Positions 8,779 to 22,740 of a stretch of DNA of 64,000 bases are shown piece after piece. Position numbers and translations under genes: made by a program. Numbering within the stretch: the first letter of the stretch is position 1; each line of letters starts with the position of its first letter. Below the pieces are notes generated by a model. The model was not told where the DNA came from. It ran no database searches and saw nothing but the letters and a program-made list of their open reading frames with translations. Source of the DNA: Halomonas cupida (lineage in GTDB: Bacteria > Pseudomonadota > Gammaproteobacteria > Pseudomonadales > Halomonadaceae); NCBI RefSeq assembly GCF_900142755.1, contig NZ_FRCA01000010.1:1-64000 (forward strand), read 5' to 3'.

Positions 8779-8860
8779 GATTAAAGCCGGATGTCCCGGA
8801 TGGCTTGTGGTCGTCAAGCGGGGCATGCGGGCCTGGCAGGTGGTGAGTCAGGCATGGTTT

Positions 8861-8934
<74 letters not shown>

Positions 8935-8969
8935 GCATTACATGCAGTTTAGGCTGCAATGCAGAGTGC

Positions 8970-9044
8970 GCTCATGTAGCTCAGGGGTAGAGCACACCCT
9001 TGGTAAGGGTGAGGTCGACGGTTCAAATCCGTCCATGAGCTCCA
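8970..9044 (+). tRNA. thrT: tRNA-Thr (GGT)
   Basis: The 75-nt tRNA has acceptor stem GCTCATG/CATGAGC, anticodon GGT in the loop TTGGTAA, and encoded CCA. In E. coli the matching gene is followed by tufB; here a terminator follows instead. Confidence 0.97.
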
Positions 9045-9050
9045 TATCGA

Positions 9051-9077
9051 GAAAGCGAGCCAAGGCTCGCTTTTTCT
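9051..9077 (+). terminator. Terminator of the Tyr-Gly-Thr tRNA cluster
   Basis: AGCGAGCC (9054-9061) pairs with GGCTCGCT (9064-9071) across a 2-base loop and is followed by a T-rich tract, directly after tRNA-Thr. Confidence 0.88.
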
Positions 9078-9119
9078 TTGCTCCGCTGCAGGGTGTGTGG
9101 CGGATGGGGTGCGCAGGGG

Positions 9120-9148
9120 TTGTCAATCTGGATTGGCTCCGCTATCAT
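9120..9148 (+). promoter_or_regulatory. Promoter of tRNA-Trp (and perhaps secE-nusG)
   Basis: TTGTCA (9120-9125), a 17-base spacer and TATCAT (9143-9148) form a good sigma-70 promoter about 67 bases before tRNA-Trp. Confidence 0.8.
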
Positions 9149-9215
9149 TGCGCCCGCTGTTGCAAAGGCTGTCCGCAAAGGACGGTCACTGCAAGAAATA
9201 GTCAGCATCGAGTAC

Positions 9216-9285
<70 letters not shown>

Positions 9286-9291
<6 letters not shown>

Positions 9292-9316
9292 GTCTTCCCC
9301 AGGCTGGCAGTTTTTT
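9286..9316 (+). terminator. Terminator-like hairpin overlapping the tRNA-Trp 3' end
   Basis: CTGCCAG (9286-9292), made partly of the mature tRNA's last bases, pairs with CTGGCAG (9304-9310) and is followed by six T. It could end tRNA-Trp transcription, leaving secE-nusG dependent on read-through or on an AT-rich TATACT element at 9318-9323. Confidence 0.65.
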
Positions 9317-9363
9317 ATATACTATCTTGTTTCGATTGCCGCGCCCTGAGGAGTCTCGTTTTC

Positions 9364-9732
9364 ATGAAGCATAACGCCGAGGTGCAGGAGTCGCGCCACG
9401 ACGGGCTCAAGTGGGCGGTTGTCGTCATTCTGCTGGTGCTGGCCGTGGTCGGCAACACCTATTTTGCCGATCAGCCGCTCCTGTACCGTGTGCTGGGTGT
9501 TGTTGCCCTGGCTGTTGTTGCGGCTGCTGTCGCCCTGATGACGACCAAGGGGCGTGAGCTTGTCGAGTTGGCGCGCAGCGCCAGGAAGGAAATTCAGCGT
9601 GTCGTATGGCCGACCCGGCCAGAAACCATTCAGACCACGGCTATTGTACTGGCTGCGGTGCTGGTGGTGGGTCTGCTGTTGTGGTTGATCGACACGTTGC
9701 TCAGCTGGGCAATGTCCGGCGTTATCGGTTAG
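9364..9732 (+). CDS. secE: Preprotein translocase subunit SecE
   Basis: SecE stabilises SecY in the SecYEG inner-membrane channel. The 122-residue protein has three membrane segments (about 16-33, 40-59 and 91-112), as in E. coli, and the conserved cytoplasmic motif [15 protein letters not shown] at 74-88. The ATG is preceded by GAGGAG. nusG follows after 8 bases, the standard secE-nusG pair. An earlier in-frame ATG would overlap tRNA-Trp and was not used. Confidence 0.96.
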   Translation: MKHNAEVQESRHDGLKWAVVVILLVLAVVGNTYFADQPLLYRVLGVVALAVVAAAVALMTTKGRELVELARSARKEIQRVVWPTRPETIQTTAIVLAAVLVVGLLLWLIDTLLSWAMSGVIG

Positions 9733-9740
9733 GAGTTTCC

Positions 9741-10274
9741 ATGTCCAAGCGTTGGTATGTCGTTCACGCCTACTCCGGCTTCGAGAAGCACGTCATGCGC
9801 TCTCTTATCGAGCGGGTGAAGATGCACGGCATGGAAGATCTCTTTGGTGAGATTCTGGTGCCGGTTGAAGAAGTTGTCGAGATGCGTGACGGCAAGCGCC
9901 GCAAGAGTGAGCGCAAGTTCTATCCCGGCTATGTGCTGGTCGAGATGGAAATGGAAGACGCGACATGGCACCTCGTCAATGAGACACCGCGTGTGATGGG
10001 GTTCATTGGCGGAACCAAGGAGAAGCCTGCGCCGATTACCCAGCGCGAGGCGGATGCCATCCTCAGTCGTGTGCGTGATGGTTCCGAGAAGCCCCGGCCC
10101 AAGACCATGTTTGAACCTGGTCAGTCGGTGCGTGTGGTTGACGGACCCTTTGCCGACTTCAATGGCGTGGTCGAAGAAGTCAACTATGACAAGAGCCGTC
10201 TGCAGGTCAGTGTTCTGATCTTCGGGCGCGCGACGCCAGTCGAGCTGGAATTCTCCCAGGTAGAGAAGGAATAG
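9741..10274 (+). CDS. nusG: Transcription termination/antitermination protein NusG
   Basis: NusG binds RNA polymerase, reduces pausing, and links it to Rho or to the ribosome through S10. The 177-residue product carries the NGN domain ([17 protein letters not shown] at the N-terminus, [10 protein letters not shown] near residue 65) and a C-terminal KOW domain ([16 protein letters not shown], about residues 135-150). An AGGAG site precedes the ATG, 8 bases after secE. The following 170 bases to rplK hold no gene; they form the leader of the L11 operon, where L1 control is expected, but I could not draw a certain L1 site. Confidence 0.97.
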   Translation: MSKRWYVVHAYSGFEKHVMRSLIERVKMHGMEDLFGEILVPVEEVVEMRDGKRRKSERKFYPGYVLVEMEMEDATWHLVNETPRVMGFIGGTKEKPAPITQREADAILSRVRDGSEKPRPKTMFEPGQSVRVVDGPFADFNGVVEEVNYDKSRLQVSVLIFGRATPVELEFSQVEKE

Positions 10275-10444
10275 CGGAGAAGGACGGCGCTGGGGTTCAG
10301 GGCTTGTGGCCGATTGCCGCAAGCCCGCTGTGGTTGTTGAGTGGTATTGAATGTTGGTGACTGCCCTGTGTCCGTTGTTCGGCCTGAGGCAGTCGTTCAG
10401 TCCGGGGAGCCGTCAAGGCGTTTGTACCCAAATGGAGTCATATC

Positions 10445-10876
10445 ATGGCCAAGAAAGTTCAGGCTTACATCAAGCTGCAGGTTGCAGCTGGTAAAGCCAA
10501 CCCGAGCCCCCCCGTGGGCCCCGCTCTGGGTCAGCACGGTGTCAACATCATGGAGTTCTGCAAGGCGTTCAACGCTGAGACCCAGAACATCGAGCCGGGC
10601 CTCCCGACTCCCGTGGTTATCACCGTCTACTCTGACCGCAGCTTCACCTTCGTCACCAAGACTCCGCCTGCTGCGGTTCTGCTGAAGAAGGCAGCTGGTA
10701 TCAAGTCCGGCTCTGGTGAGCCGAACAAGAAGAAGGTCGGTACCGTGACCCGCGAGCAGCTCGAAGAGATCGCCAGGACCAAGGAGCCGGATCTGACGGC
10801 TGCTGATCTCGACGCCGCTGTGCGTACCATTGCTGGTAGTGCCCGCAGCATGGGCCTCAACGTGGAGGGTCTCTGA
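10445..10876 (+). CDS. rplK: 50S ribosomal protein L11
   Basis: L11 forms the GTPase-associated centre on 23S rRNA and is needed for RelA activation and thiostrepton binding. The 143-residue protein matches the usual length, with [20 protein letters not shown] near the N-terminus (split: [27 protein letters not shown]) and the C-terminal rRNA-binding domain with [14 protein letters not shown]. It is the first gene of the rplK-rplA unit and ends two bases before rplA. Confidence 0.98.
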   Translation: MAKKVQAYIKLQVAAGKANPSPPVGPALGQHGVNIMEFCKAFNAETQNIEPGLPTPVVITVYSDRSFTFVTKTPPAAVLLKKAAGIKSGSGEPNKKKVGTVTREQLEEIARTKEPDLTAADLDAAVRTIAGSARSMGLNVEGL

Positions 10877-10878
10877 TC

Positions 10879-11571
10879 ATGGCCAAGCTTACCAAGCGCG
10901 CCAAGCTGATTGGCGAGAAGGTCGACTCGACCAAGGCTTACTCTTTCGAAGAAGCCGTGGCTCTGCTCGCCGAGCTGTCCACCGTCAAGTTCAACGAGTC
11001 GCTGGACGTGGCCATCAACCTCGGTGTTGATCCGCGTAAATCCGACCAGGTTGTGCGCGGCGCGACTGTCATGCCGAACGGTACCGGCAAGGACGTCCGC
11101 GTTGCTGTCTTCACCCAGGGCGCCAATGCTGATGCAGCGAAGGAAGCCGGTGCTGACATCGTGGGCATGGACGACCTGGCTGAGCAGGTCAAGAAAGGCC
11201 AGCTCGATTTCGACGTCGTTATCGCCTCTCCGGACGCGATGCGTGTTGTCGGTCAGCTGGGCCAGATCCTTGGTCCGCGCGGCCTGATGCCGAACCCCAA
11301 GGTCGGCACCGTAACGCCTGACGTTGCGACTGCGGTCAAGAATGCCAAGGCGGGTCAGGTGCGTTTCCGTACCGACAAGAACGGCATCATCCACACGACT
11401 CTGGGCAAGGCCGATTTCGACGCCGCTGCCATCAAGGGCAACCTGGAGGCGCTGATCGCCGACCTGAAGAAGCTCAAGCCGAGCACTTCCAAGGGCGTGT
11501 ACTTCAAGAAGATGACCCTGTCCACCACCATGGGCCCGGGTCTGACCGTCGATCACTCCGCACTGGTGTGA
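10879..11571 (+). CDS. rplA: 50S ribosomal protein L1
   Basis: L1 forms the mobile stalk that moves deacylated tRNA out of the E site, and in E. coli represses its own operon by binding the leader RNA. The 230-residue protein has the conserved [15 protein letters not shown] motif and the ending [12 protein letters not shown]. It follows rplK by two bases and is clearly co-transcribed. A long leader for rplJ follows. Confidence 0.98.
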   Translation: MAKLTKRAKLIGEKVDSTKAYSFEEAVALLAELSTVKFNESLDVAINLGVDPRKSDQVVRGATVMPNGTGKDVRVAVFTQGANADAAKEAGADIVGMDDLAEQVKKGQLDFDVVIASPDAMRVVGQLGQILGPRGLMPNPKVGTVTPDVATAVKNAKAGQVRFRTDKNGIIHTTLGKADFDAAAIKGNLEALIADLKKLKPSTSKGVYFKKMTLSTTMGPGLTVDHSALV

Positions 11572-11902
11572 TTGATGCGCTGGGTCGGCGGGGGAGAGGT
11601 TGCGTCCTCGCCGGCCTGGCGGAAGACCAGAATCTGAAAGAGGAGCGTTGCTGTCATGTCTCCGACGAGATTGATGCAAGGTTCCGATACTTTGCGGTAC
11701 CCGTGCCGGGCACCGTCAAAGACCGCAGGCGCCGCCGGCTGGAGCCGGTAGCTTAATCGTCCCTCGGGACACCTGCGCAGATGGTGTTGCCGCCAGTTCT
11801 CTGGTGAGCACCATCATACAAGCCCCTCCTTCCGCGAGGTTGTGGAAGGGGGAGATGGTAACCACCGGAGCCTCCGGGTTCCGGCACGAAGGAGTGATCA
11901 CA
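11572..11902 (+). promoter_or_regulatory. rplJ leader region (expected L10-L7/L12 autoregulatory site)
   Basis: The 331 bases between rplA and rplJ contain no gene. The sequence is rich in potential stems, for example GTCGGCGGGGG with CCTCGCCGGC near the start and CCCTCCTTCC with GGAAGGGGG near 11825-11855. In E. coli the long rplJ leader is bound by the L10(L12)4 complex to repress translation, and the position here matches. Assignment rests on position and length; I have not proved the kink-turn structure. Confidence 0.5.
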
Positions 11903-12406
11903 GTGGCACTAGCACTCGAAGGCAAGAAGGCAATTGTTGCCGAGGTCAGTGAAGTCGCCAGGGATGCACTCTCCGTCGTAGTTGCCGACTCTCGTGGTGT
12001 AGCGGTCGACAAGATGACCGAGCTGCGCAAGCAGGCCCGCGAGAATGGCGTCCAGGTTCGTGTTGTGCGCAACACTCTGGCTCGCCGCGCCCTGACAGGT
12101 ACTCCCTGGGAGTGCCTGAACGAGACTTTCGTTGGTCCGTCTCTGTTGGCGTTCTCCCTCGAGCATCCGGGCGCTGCTGCCCGTCTGTTCAAGGAATTCG
12201 CCAAGACTGAGCAGAACTTCGAAGTCAAGGCGCTGGCCTACGAAGGCGAGTTGATTCCGGCCAAGGATCTCGACCGTCTGGCAACGCTGCCGACTTACGA
12301 CGAGGCGATCGCCAAGCTGATGTCCGTCATGAAGGAAGCTTCTGCCGGCAAGCTGGTTCGTACTCTCGCTGCACTGCGCGATCAGAAGCAGGAAGCGGCC
12401 GCTTAA
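11903..12406 (+). CDS. rplJ: 50S ribosomal protein L10
   Basis: L10 anchors the L7/L12 stalk dimers to the ribosome. The start is a GTG giving [19 protein letters not shown], preceded by AAGGAG at a good distance; this matches the family N-terminus and gives 167 residues (165 in E. coli). The alternative long reading from an upstream ATG runs through the regulatory leader and is rejected. Conserved parts include [13 protein letters not shown] near residue 55 and the C-terminal helix that carries L7/L12. rplL follows after 84 bases. Confidence 0.96.
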   Translation: MALALEGKKAIVAEVSEVARDALSVVVADSRGVAVDKMTELRKQARENGVQVRVVRNTLARRALTGTPWECLNETFVGPSLLAFSLEHPGAAARLFKEFAKTEQNFEVKALAYEGELIPAKDLDRLATLPTYDEAIAKLMSVMKEASAGKLVRTLAALRDQKQEAAA

Positions 12407-12490
12407 GGCGCCCTGCTGGTTCGCACAGGCTGCATGATCAACCCCGCGTACTCGCAAGGCGAGACGCCCGCAAAATCAGGAATCTAGACA

Positions 12491-12862
12491 ATGGCACTGA
12501 CCAAAGACGATATCATCAACGCCGTCTCCGACATGTCCGTGATGGAAGTTGTTGAACTGATCGAAGCAATGGAAGAGAAGTTCGGCGTTTCTGCCGCTGC
12601 CGCTGTTGTGGCTGGCCCGGCTGGCGACGGCGCTGCTGCTGCTGAAGAGCAGACTGAATTTGACCTGGTTCTGACCGCCGCTGGCGACAAGAAGGTCAAC
12701 GTCATCAAGGCCGTTCGCGAAATCACTGGTCTCGGCCTGAAGGAAGCCAAAGGCGCTGTCGACGGTGCTCCGGCTACCCTGAAGGAAGCGATGAGCAAGG
12801 ACGACGCCGAAGAGGCCAAGAAGAAGCTGGAAGAAGCTGGCGCTTCCGTGGAGCTCAAGTAA
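12491..12862 (+). CDS. rplL: 50S ribosomal protein L7/L12
   Basis: L7/L12 forms the flexible stalk that recruits translational GTPases. The 123-residue acidic protein has the N-terminal dimerisation helix region ([19 protein letters not shown]), an Ala-rich hinge (residues 38-52) and the conserved C-terminal domain with [20 protein letters not shown]. It is made at higher levels than the other stalk proteins; the attenuator-like hairpin after it would help separate it from rpoB. Confidence 0.98.
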   Translation: MALTKDDIINAVSDMSVMEVVELIEAMEEKFGVSAAAAVVAGPAGDGAAAAEEQTEFDLVLTAAGDKKVNVIKAVREITGLGLKEAKGAVDGAPATLKEAMSKDDAEEAKKKLEEAGASVELK

Positions 12863-12902
12863 TCCTTGTGCCCATGGCTTCACGCGCTGCGTAAGCTTCC
12901 AC

Positions 12903-12937
12903 GGCTGGTGGCGGGACGCCCGCTACCGGCCTTTTTC
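12903..12937 (+). terminator. rplL-rpoB attenuator
   Basis: GGCTGGTGGCGGG pairs with CCCGCTACCGGCC (13 bp with G-T pairs, 3-base loop), followed by TTTTT. It lies 40 bases after rplL, where E. coli has a partial terminator that lowers rpoBC transcription relative to the ribosomal genes. The remaining 160 bases before rpoB hold no gene. Confidence 0.85.
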
Positions 12938-13097
12938 TGTTGTCACTAGTTGCTTGATCATAAACGATTTTGCAACTTGCAGAATTCCGACGGCGAGCCC
13001 TCTCAAGGGGCTTGCCGTCAGCGCCTGACGGAGCCTGATCCGTCGGGTGGCGCCGACACGCATCGGTCACCCATGGTGAACAAGCTGGGGAATACAG

Positions 13098-16000
13098 ATG
13101 GCTTACTCATACACTGAGAAAAAACGCATCCGCAAGGATTTCGGCAAACTGCCCCAAGTGATGGATGTGCCTTACCTGCTGGCCATCCAGCTTGATTCCT
13201 ACTACGACTTTCTCCAGCAGGATCGTTCGCCCGAGGAGCGCATAGAAGCTGGCCTGCACGCCGCCTTCAAATCCGTGTTCCCGATCGAGAGCTTCTCTGG
13301 CAACGCAGCCCTCGAGTATGTCAGCTACCGTTTCGGTACTCCGGCCTTTGATGTCAAGGAGTGCCAGCTGCGTGGCGTCACCTATTCCGCTCCCTTGCGC
13401 GTCAAGGTTCGCCTGATCATCTACGATCGGGACTCCTCGAACAAGGCCATCAAGGACATCAAGGAGCAGGAAGTCTACATGGGGGAAATCCCCCTGATGA
13501 CCGAGAACGGTACCTTCGTTGTCAATGGTACCGAGCGGGTCATCGTGTCCCAGCTCCACCGCAGCCCGGGTGTGTTCTTCGACCACGACAAGGGCAAGAG
13601 TCACTCTTCCGGTAAGCTGCTGTACTCCGCGCGGGTGATTCCCTACCGTGGCTCCTGGCTCGACTTCGAGTTCGATCCCAAGGACAACGTCTTCGTGCGT
13701 ATCGACCGTCGCCGCAAGCTGCCGGCGAGCGTGTTGTTGCGTGCCCTCGGGATGAGCGCCGAGGAGATTCTCGACGAGTTCTTCGACACCAGTGTGTTCC
13801 ACATCGAGAAGTCCGGCTTCTCTGTGGAGCTGGTGCCGTCTCGCCTGCGTGGCGAAACCGCGACCTTCGACATCAAGGACGGTGATGGCAATGTCATCGT
13901 CGAGGAAGGTCGCCGTATTACCCAGAAGCATATCCGTCAGCTGGAGAAAGCCGGCCTCGAGCGCCTCGAAGTGCCGATGGACTACCTGTTCGGCAAGACC
14001 CTGGCGAAGGATCAGATGAACACCGCCACTGGCGAGTTGATCTGTCCGTGCAACACCGAAATCACTCCGGAGTTGCTGGAAACCCTCGGTCAGGCGGGTA
14101 TTACCACGCTCGAGACGCTGTACACCAACGACCTCGATTGTGGTCCGTTCGTCTCCGATACCCTCAAGCTGGATACCACCGGTTCCCAGCTCGAGGCGCT
14201 GGTCGAGATCTATCGCATGATGCGCCCCGGCGAGCCGCCCACCAAGGAAGCTGCCGAGACGCTGTTCAACAACCTGTTCTTCACCGAGGATCGTTACGAT
14301 CTGTCCGGTGTTGGCCGCATGAAGTTCAACCGCCGTCTGCGTCGAGAGTCCGATACCGGCTCCGGCGTGCTGGACAAGGGGGATATCCTCGACGTACTGC
14401 GCGAGTTGATCAACATCCGTAACGGCTTCGGCGACGTCGATGACATCGACCACCTGGGCAACCGTCGTATCCGCTGTGTCGGTGAGATGGCCGAGAACCA
14501 GTTCCGTGTTGGCCTGGTGCGTGTCGAGCGCGCGGTCAAGGAACGTCTGTCCATGGCCGAGAGCGAAGGCTTGATGCCGCAGGACCTGATCAACGCCAAG
14601 CCGGTGGCTGCTGCGGTCAAGGAGTTCTTCGGTTCATCCCAGCTGTCGCAGTTCATGGACCAGAACAACCCGCTGTCCGAGGTTACCCACAAGCGTCGTG
14701 TGTCGGCCCTCGGTCCGGGCGGTCTGACCCGTGAGCGGGCTGGCTTCGAAGTGCGTGACGTTCACGCCACTCACTATGGCCGTCTGTGCCCGATCGAGAC
14801 ACCGGAAGGTCCGAACATCGGTCTGATCAACTCGCTGGCCACTTACAGCCACACCAACAGCTATGGCTTCCTCGAGACGCCGTACCGCAAGGTCGTGGAC
14901 AGCCAGGTGACCGACGAGGTGGTCCACCTGTCGGCCATCGAGGAAGGTGACTTCGTCATCGCCCAGGCATCGGCCACCGTCAACGAACAGAACCAGCTGA
15001 TCGACGATCTGGTGCAGGTACGTCACAAGGGTGAAACCACCTTCATGCGTCCCGAGCAGGTCACGCTGATGGACGTGTCACCGCGTCAGGTGGTGTCCGT
15101 GGCGGCAGCGTTGATTCCGTTCCTCGAGCACGATGACGCCAACCGCGCCCTGATGGGGGCAAACATGCAGCGCCAGGCGGTGCCGACCCTGCGTGCCGAC
15201 AAGCCGCTGGTGGGTACCGGCATGGAGCGCTTTGTGGCGCGTGACTCCGGCGTCTGTGCCGTGGCGCGTCGTGGTGGTGTGATCGATTCGGTCGACGCCA
15301 AGCGTATCGTGGTACGTGTCAAGGAAGACGAGATCATCGGCGGTGAAGCCGGCGTTGATATCTACAACCTGACCAAGTATCTGCGTTCCAACCAGAACAC
15401 CTGTCAGAACCAGCGCCCGATCGTGCGCCCGGGCGACAGTGTGGCGCGTGGCGACATCCTCGCTGATGGTCCCTCTGTCGACATGGGTGATCTGGCGCTG
15501 GGTCAGAACATGCGCATCGCCTTCATGCCGTGGAACGGCTACAACTTCGAGGATTCCATCCTGCTGTCCGAGCGGGTGGTCCAGGAAGATCGTTTCACCA
15601 CTATCCACATTCAGGAACTGACCTGTGTGTCCCGTGACACCAAGCTGGGCCCGGAAGAAATTACTTCCGATATTCCCAACGTTGGTGAGTCGGCACTGGG
15701 TAAGCTGGATGAGGCTGGTGTGGTCTACATCGGTGCCGAAGTCGGTCCGGGTGACATTCTGGTCGGTAAGGTCACGCCCAAGGGTGAGACCCAGCTGACG
15801 CCGGAAGAGAAGCTGCTGCGTGCGATCTTTGGTGAGAAGGCGTCCGACGTCAAGGACACCTCGCTGCGCGCGCCGACCGGCATGAAGGGTACTGTCATCG
15901 ACGTCCAGGTATTTACCCGTGACGGCGTCGAGAAGGACTCGCGTGCTCTGTCCATTGAGCAGATGCAGCTCGACGAGGTGCGCAAGGACCTGCAGGAAAC

Positions 16001-17177
16001 CTACCGCATCGCGGAAGACGCTACCTTCGAACGTCTCCAGCGCACTCTGTCCGGCCAGCCGGTCAATGGTGGTCCGCAGCTGAAGAAGGGCGACGTGCTG
16101 TCCGACGAGTACCTCGAGGAGTTGCCGCGTCAGCAGTGGTTCAAGCTGCGCATGCAGGACGAGGCGTTCAACGAGCTGCTGGCTCAGGCCGACGAGCAGC
16201 TGGAAAATCGTCGCAAGGAGATGGACGAGCGTTTCGAGGACAAGAAGCGCAAGCTCACTCAGGGCGACGACCTGGCACCGGGCGTACTCAAGATCGTCAA
16301 GGTCTACCTGGCAATCAAGCGTCGTCTGCAGCCGGGTGACAAGATGGCCGGCCGTCACGGTAACAAGGGTGTCATTTCCGCGATCATGCCGATCGAGGAC
16401 ATGCCATTCGATGACCAGGGTGAGTCCATCGATGTGGTACTCAACCCGCTGGGCGTACCGTCGCGCATGAACGTTGGTCAGATCCTCGAGACTCACCTCG
16501 GCATGGCCGCGCGTGGCCTCGGTGTGAAGATCGAGCACATGCTGCGTGATGCACGCGAACAGCAGGTGGCCGAGATTCGTGAGTTCCTGACCCAGGTGTA
16601 CAACTCCACCGATGGAACCCGAGTCGAGGATCTGTCGCTGTTGAGCGATGACGAAGTCATCGCGCTGGCGAAGAACCTCAAGAAAGGCGTACCGATGGCA
16701 ACGCCGGTGTTCGACGGTGCTCGTGAGCATGAGATCAAGCACCTGCTGAAGCTGGCTGATCTGCCGGATTCCGGCCAGATGACGCTCTATGATGGTCGTA
16801 CCGGTGAGTCCTTCGACCGCCCGGTGACGGTGGGCTACATGTATATGTTGAAGCTCAACCACCTGGTCGATGACAAGATGCACGCGCGTTCCACCGGCTC
16901 CTACTCGCTTGTTACTCAGCAGCCGCTGGGTGGTAAGGCGCAGTTCGGTGGTCAGCGCTTTGGTGAGATGGAGGTCTGGGCCCTGGAGGCCTATGGCGCC
17001 GCTTACACTCTGCAGGAAATGCTCACGGTCAAGTCCGATGACGTGGAGGGTCGTACCAAGATGTACAAGAGCATCGTGGATGGCGACCACACCATGCAAG
17101 CGGGCATGCCGGAATCCTTCAACGTATTGGTGAAGGAAATCCGCTCGCTGGGCATCGATATCGAACTGGAGGGTTGA
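13098..17177 (+). CDS. rpoB: DNA-directed RNA polymerase subunit beta
   Basis: The beta subunit forms one side of the RNA polymerase catalytic cleft and carries the rifampicin pocket. The 1359-residue product is close to the E. coli length (1342) and includes the lineage-specific insertions of gammaproteobacteria. The rifampicin region near residue 510 ([20 protein letters not shown]) carries the wild-type drug-sensitive residues. Also seen are [10 protein letters not shown], the [12 protein letters not shown] motif and the C-terminal [19 protein letters not shown]. It is co-transcribed with rpoC 86 bases downstream. Confidence 0.99.
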   Translation: MAYSYTEKKRIRKDFGKLPQVMDVPYLLAIQLDSYYDFLQQDRSPEERIEAGLHAAFKSVFPIESFSGNAALEYVSYRFGTPAFDVKECQLRGVTYSAPLRVKVRLIIYDRDSSNKAIKDIKEQEVYMGEIPLMTENGTFVVNGTERVIVSQLHRSPGVFFDHDKGKSHSSGKLLYSARVIPYRGSWLDFEFDPKDNVFVRIDRRRKLPASVLLRALGMSAEEILDEFFDTSVFHIEKSGFSVELVPSRLRGETATFDIKDGDGNVIVEEGRRITQKHIRQLEKAGLERLEVPMDYLFGKTLAKDQMNTATGELICPCNTEITPELLETLGQAGITTLETLYTNDLDCGPFVSDTLKLDTTGSQLEALVEIYRMMRPGEPPTKEAAETLFNNLFFTEDRYDLSGVGRMKFNRRLRRESDTGSGVLDKGDILDVLRELINIRNGFGDVDDIDHLGNRRIRCVGEMAENQFRVGLVRVERAVKERLSMAESEGLMPQDLINAKPVAAAVKEFFGSSQLSQFMDQNNPLSEVTHKRRVSALGPGGLTRERAGFEVRDVHATHYGRLCPIETPEGPNIGLINSLATYSHTNSYGFLETPYRKVVDSQVTDEVVHLSAIEEGDFVIAQASATVNEQNQLIDDLVQVRHKGETTFMRPEQVTLMDVSPRQVVSVAAALIPFLEHDDANRALMGANMQRQAVPTLRADKPLVGTGMERFVARDSGVCAVARRGGVIDSVDAKRIVVRVKEDEIIGGEAGVDIYNLTKYLRSNQNTCQNQRPIVRPGDSVARGDILADGPSVDMGDLALGQNMRIAFMPWNGYNFEDSILLSERVVQEDRFTTIHIQELTCVSRDTKLGPEEITSDIPNVGESALGKLDEAGVVYIGAEVGPGDILVGKVTPKGETQLTPEEKLLRAIFGEKASDVKDTSLRAPTGMKGTVIDVQVFTRDGVEKDSRALSIEQMQLDEVRKDLQETYRIAEDATFERLQRTLSGQPVNGGPQLKKGDVLSDEYLEELPRQQWFKLRMQDEAFNELLAQADEQLENRRKEMDERFEDKKRKLTQGDDLAPGVLKIVKVYLAIKRRLQPGDKMAGRHGNKGVISAIMPIEDMPFDDQGESIDVVLNPLGVPSRMNVGQILETHLGMAARGLGVKIEHMLRDAREQQVAEIREFLTQVYNSTDGTRVEDLSLLSDDEVIALAKNLKKGVPMATPVFDGAREHEIKHLLKLADLPDSGQMTLYDGRTGESFDRPVTVGYMYMLKLNHLVDDKMHARSTGSYSLVTQQPLGGKAQFGGQRFGEMEVWALEAYGAAYTLQEMLTVKSDDVEGRTKMYKSIVDGDHTMQAGMPESFNVLVKEIRSLGIDIELEG

Positions 17178-17213
17178 GGCGGCCGTTCACGGCGCTTCAA
17201 AGAATGACGGTCC

Positions 17214-17233
17214 GCGGGGGCTTCGGCCCCCGC
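17214..17233 (+). promoter_or_regulatory. UUCG hairpin between rpoB and rpoC
   Basis: GCGGGGGC and GCCCCCGC form a perfect 8-bp stem closed by a TTCG tetraloop. There is no T-tract, so it is more likely an RNA processing, stability or translational element than a terminator. Confidence 0.6.
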
Positions 17234-17263
17234 CCATGACAACTCCGCAACGGAGCCGACCCA

Positions 17264-21481
<4,218 letters not shown>

Positions 21482-21520
21482 TCCGGAACTGGTCAGCCCG
21501 GGGCGTATAACGCTCCGGGC

Positions 21521-21550
21521 TTGACTACACCTGGTATCAGCCAGTAGAAT
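21521..21550 (+). promoter_or_regulatory. Promoter of the rpsL-rpsG-fusA-tuf (str) operon
   Basis: TTGACT (21521-21526), an 18-base spacer and TAGAAT (21545-21550) form a sigma-70 promoter just after an imperfect hairpin (AGCCCGG...CCGGGCT) that closes rpoC. The leader to rpsL is about 180 bases long and holds no gene. Confidence 0.78.
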
Positions 21551-21738
21551 GCGCAGCCTTTAACAGTGGGGTGGGTACGCCCGCGGCACTGTGAAGGCGA
21601 TGCAAGTTACGGGGAAGAGTGGATTGGAACGCCCTTTCCCGGAAGGCTCAGAGTCTTGTATACCTCGCGGTATCTCCGACCTGGGTCTTTTCGGAAGCAT
21701 CAGTTGTGCTTCCTCAAAGGCAACCCATTGGAGTCATC

Positions 21739-22113
21739 ATGGCAACAATCAATCAGCTCGTGCGTAAGCCGCGCAAGCGTCAGGCCGCCAAGACCGACGT
21801 GCCTGCGCTTCAGGCTTGCCCACAAAGGCGCGGCGTTTGCACCCGCGTTTACACTACTACCCCGAAGAAGCCGAACTCCGCTCTGCGGAAGGTCTGCCGT
21901 GTGCGCCTGACCAACGGCTACGAAGTGTCTTCGTACATCGGCGGTGAAGGTCACAACCTGCAGGAGCACTCTGTGGTCCTGATCCGTGGTGGTCGTGTAA
22001 AGGATCTTCCGGGTGTGCGTTATCACACCGTTCGCGGCGCTCTCGACACCTCTGGTGTCCAGAACCGTAAGCAGGGTCGTTCCAAGTACGGTACCAAGCG
22101 TCCGAAGTCCTGA
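21739..22113 (+). CDS. rpsL: 30S ribosomal protein S12
   Basis: S12 sits at the decoding centre and controls accuracy. The 124-residue length equals that of E. coli. Lysines at the streptomycin positions are wild type ([26 protein letters not shown]), predicting a sensitive ribosome. The start [13 protein letters not shown] is preceded by TTGGAGTC; longer upstream reading frames run through the leader and are rejected. It is first of the str operon. Confidence 0.98.
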   Translation: MATINQLVRKPRKRQAAKTDVPALQACPQRRGVCTRVYTTTPKKPNSALRKVCRVRLTNGYEVSSYIGGEGHNLQEHSVVLIRGGRVKDLPGVRYHTVRGALDTSGVQNRKQGRSKYGTKRPKS

Positions 22114-22224
22114 GTGTCTTCGCCGCTTTCATAGACAGTTTGTTTCGGTCTGATAAGAGTAAGGTCGAGCGGCCCCAGGCCAGTCTCGGGTTTACCTGAA
22201 GGACCCTTCAATTGAGGGCTTATC

Positions 22225-22695
22225 ATGCCTAGAAGAAGAGTTGCCGCCAAGCGCGATATACTGCCGGATCCCAAGTTCGGAAGTGAGCGCCTGGCCAAGT
22301 TCATGAACCACCTGATGATCAGCGGCAAGAAGTCCGTTGCCGAGCGTATCGTTTACGGTGCGCTGGACCGGGTTGCCGAGCGTTCCAATGAAGAGCCGCT
22401 GGAAATCTTTGACAAGGCGCTGGAAAGCATCCAGCCGATGGTCGAGGTGAAGTCACGCCGTGTTGGTGGTGCGACTTATCAGGTGCCGGTCGAAGTCCGT
22501 CCGTCTCGCCGTCAGGCGCTGGCCATGCGTTGGTTGGTAGATGCCGCCCGTCGTCGCGGTGAGAAGACCATGGAGCAGCGTCTGGCTGGCGAGATGCTTG
22601 ATGCCTCCGAAGGTAAGGGAGCGGCCGTCAAGAAGCGTGAAGACGTGCACCGTATGGCAGAAGCCAACAAGGCTTTCTCCCACTACCGTTTCTAA
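22225..22695 (+). CDS. rpsG: 30S ribosomal protein S7
   Basis: S7 nucleates assembly of the 30S head and in E. coli represses the str operon by binding the rpsL-rpsG intercistronic RNA. The 156-residue product starts [20 protein letters not shown] and contains [18 protein letters not shown]. The 111-base gap from rpsL is large enough for the S7 autoregulatory structure, as in E. coli; this is an inference from position. Confidence 0.98.
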   Translation: MPRRRVAAKRDILPDPKFGSERLAKFMNHLMISGKKSVAERIVYGALDRVAERSNEEPLEIFDKALESIQPMVEVKSRRVGGATYQVPVEVRPSRRQALAMRWLVDAARRRGEKTMEQRLAGEMLDASEGKGAAVKKREDVHRMAEANKAFSHYRF

Positions 22696-22740
22696 GTGCA
22701 GTGCTTCTAAACGCATCGCCAATCAACGGAGAGCTTCATC

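Noticed and set aside
15078..17099. A 673-codon open frame antisense to rpoB
   Set aside because: Same cause as the rpoC antisense frame; the sense strand is unmistakably rpoB.
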